A stretch of 64,000 nt of DNA, taken from Betaproteobacteria bacterium. Lineage in GTDB: Bacteria > Pseudomonadota > Gammaproteobacteria > Burkholderiales > Usitatibacteraceae. The notes below the pieces were generated by a model. That model had not been told where the DNA came from. It searched no databases and was given only the letters and a program-made list of their open reading frames with translations. The stretch is from contig JAEUMY010000022.1 of the NCBI GenBank assembly GCA_016791265.1, positions 1-64,000 of the forward strand, in the 5' to 3' direction. Of this stretch, positions 63,564 to 64,000 are shown piece by piece; positions within the stretch are counted from its first letter, which is position 1, and each line of letters starts with the position of its first letter. A program made the position numbers and the translations under genes.

Positions 63564-63590
63564 CCCGTGCCAGCAACACGCTGGCACGGG
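63564..63590 (+). terminator. Hairpin terminator
   Basis: Perfect 11-bp arms CCCGTGCCAGC (63564-63574) and GCTGGCACGGG (63580-63590), loop AACAC, followed by A6 and a T-run at 63599-63603. It separates the two expression modules. Confidence 0.7.
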
Positions 63591-63623
63591 AAAAAATATT
63601 TTTCGATTTTCTGCAAAAAATGC

Positions 63624-63673
63624 TTGACTAAAATATACGCCTTGCGTATATTTACACCTGTGCACAACGCACA
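63624..63673 (+). promoter_or_regulatory. Promoter with two dyad operators, module 2
   Basis: TTGACT (63624-63629) and TATATT (63647-63652), 17 bp spacing. The dyad TATACGC-N3-GCGTATA (63634-63650) overlaps the -10, and TGTGC-N5-GCACA (63659-63673) lies downstream. The leader shares CCTCGGGTTA and CAGGGGTAAGGA with module 1. Bases between the dyads differ from module 1, which argues that the dyads are under selection. Confidence 0.8.
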
Positions 63674-63711
63674 CACCGCACCTCGGGTTAGCAGGGGTAA
63701 GGAGTCAAGCA

Positions 63712-64000
63712 ATGAGCAACGCAATCATCGAAGTCGCAGAGCGTTTCACCCACCTGCGCGAAGGCAACGAGAACGTCTGCAACGAGCGCATCACCGCCCG
63801 CGACGTGATCCGTCACGGCATCCGCAGCGCGTACAGCTACGCCTTCACGCTGGCCATGAGAAACGGCAACAAGACCGTCGGCCTGTTCAGCCAGACCACT
63901 TCATCCGACGACGAGCTGTCGGCCCATAAGGCCGCGATGGCTTTCGTGGATGAACTGTTCACGCCTGACGCGGTGGAGGAAGTCTGCCCGATGCTGCGAG
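63712..64000 (+). CDS. Partial small protein of the element
   Basis: Open to the right edge; the 96 visible residues begin MSNAIIEVAERFTHLREGNE and include VIRHGIRSAYSYAFTLAMRN and KTVGLFSQTTSSDDELSAHK. I do not recognise a family. The start is supported by the leader GGGGTAAGGAGTCAAGCA directly upstream, which matches module 1. The 3' end is not in the window. Confidence 0.65.
   Translation, partial: MSNAIIEVAERFTHLREGNENVCNERITARDVIRHGIRSAYSYAFTLAMRNGNKTVGLFSQTTSSDDELSAHKAAMAFVDELFTPDAVEEVCPMLR

Noticed and set aside
62633-63714. CRISPR-like array from the repeats near the right edge
   Set aside because: The repeats are promoter modules and short phased sites with genes between; there are no regular repeat-spacer units, and no cas genes are present anywhere in the window.

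Overview
The window reads as a contiguous piece of a GC-rich proteobacterial chromosome, most likely a betaproteobacterium. The grounds are the divergent lptF/pepA-holC-valS order, a homodimeric-type aceE-aceF-lpdA operon whose LpdA carries its own lipoyl domain, a 16S-leader-like box next to tRNA-fMet, type IV pilin and PilB-like genes, and proteobacterial RecA, LexA, SmpB, AlaS and ValS. I cannot name the genus.

Layout. 1-3.7 kb: tRNA-fMet, a DUF4126 gene, recR-ybaB-dnaX and the SRP RNA. 3.7-9.9 kb: a selenoneine/ergothioneine locus (senA divergent from senB-senC, then egtB, a methyltransferase and a convergent egtD). 10-16.5 kb: a surface-glycan operon of glycosyltransferases and methyltransferases behind tRNA-Ser(GGA). 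16.8-25.5 kb: lptF, pepA-holC-orf-valS, an MFS exporter and a crotonase. 25.6-31.4 kb: tusA-like gene, moaC, a BepA-like metalloprotease and a MacAB-like exporter. 31.4-43.2 kb: a GT-C-like membrane protein, pilA with a sigma-54 promoter, a fused MFS/spermidine-synthase-like protein, and a signalling set (GAF-HD-GYP, GAF-PilB ATPase, double FHA, PP2C). 43.5-50.2 kb: pyruvate dehydrogenase operon, VanZ-like and DUF1499 genes. 50.2-61.3 kb: a long minus-strand series lexA-orf-recA-orf-recX-ATP-grasp-alaS-gmhA-chaC-nudix-PLP enzyme-GAF. 61.5-62.2 kb: smpB and a small membrane protein. 62.3-64 kb: the edge of an integrated element, marked by a broken tRNA-His gene and two near-identical promoter/operator/leader modules driving small genes.

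Three things stand out. First, the 12-bp palindrome GCGAATATTCGC occurs 22 times exactly, plus two one-mismatch copies, in genes and in spacers, in all three reading frames. It is a highly iterated palindrome comparable in behaviour to cyanobacterial HIP1, and is absent from two long stretches (11.4-20.4 and 29.7-45.9 kb). Second, the sen/egt locus contains everything needed to make selenoneine from histidine and selenide, plus a second EgtB paralogue and an unassigned methyltransferase. Third, the right-hand element carries repeated expression modules, each with a consensus-like promoter overlapping one dyad and followed by a second dyad. A set of three GAAC-N4-GTTC sites in front of lexA and an 87-bp identical stretch shared by aceF and lpdA are also notable.
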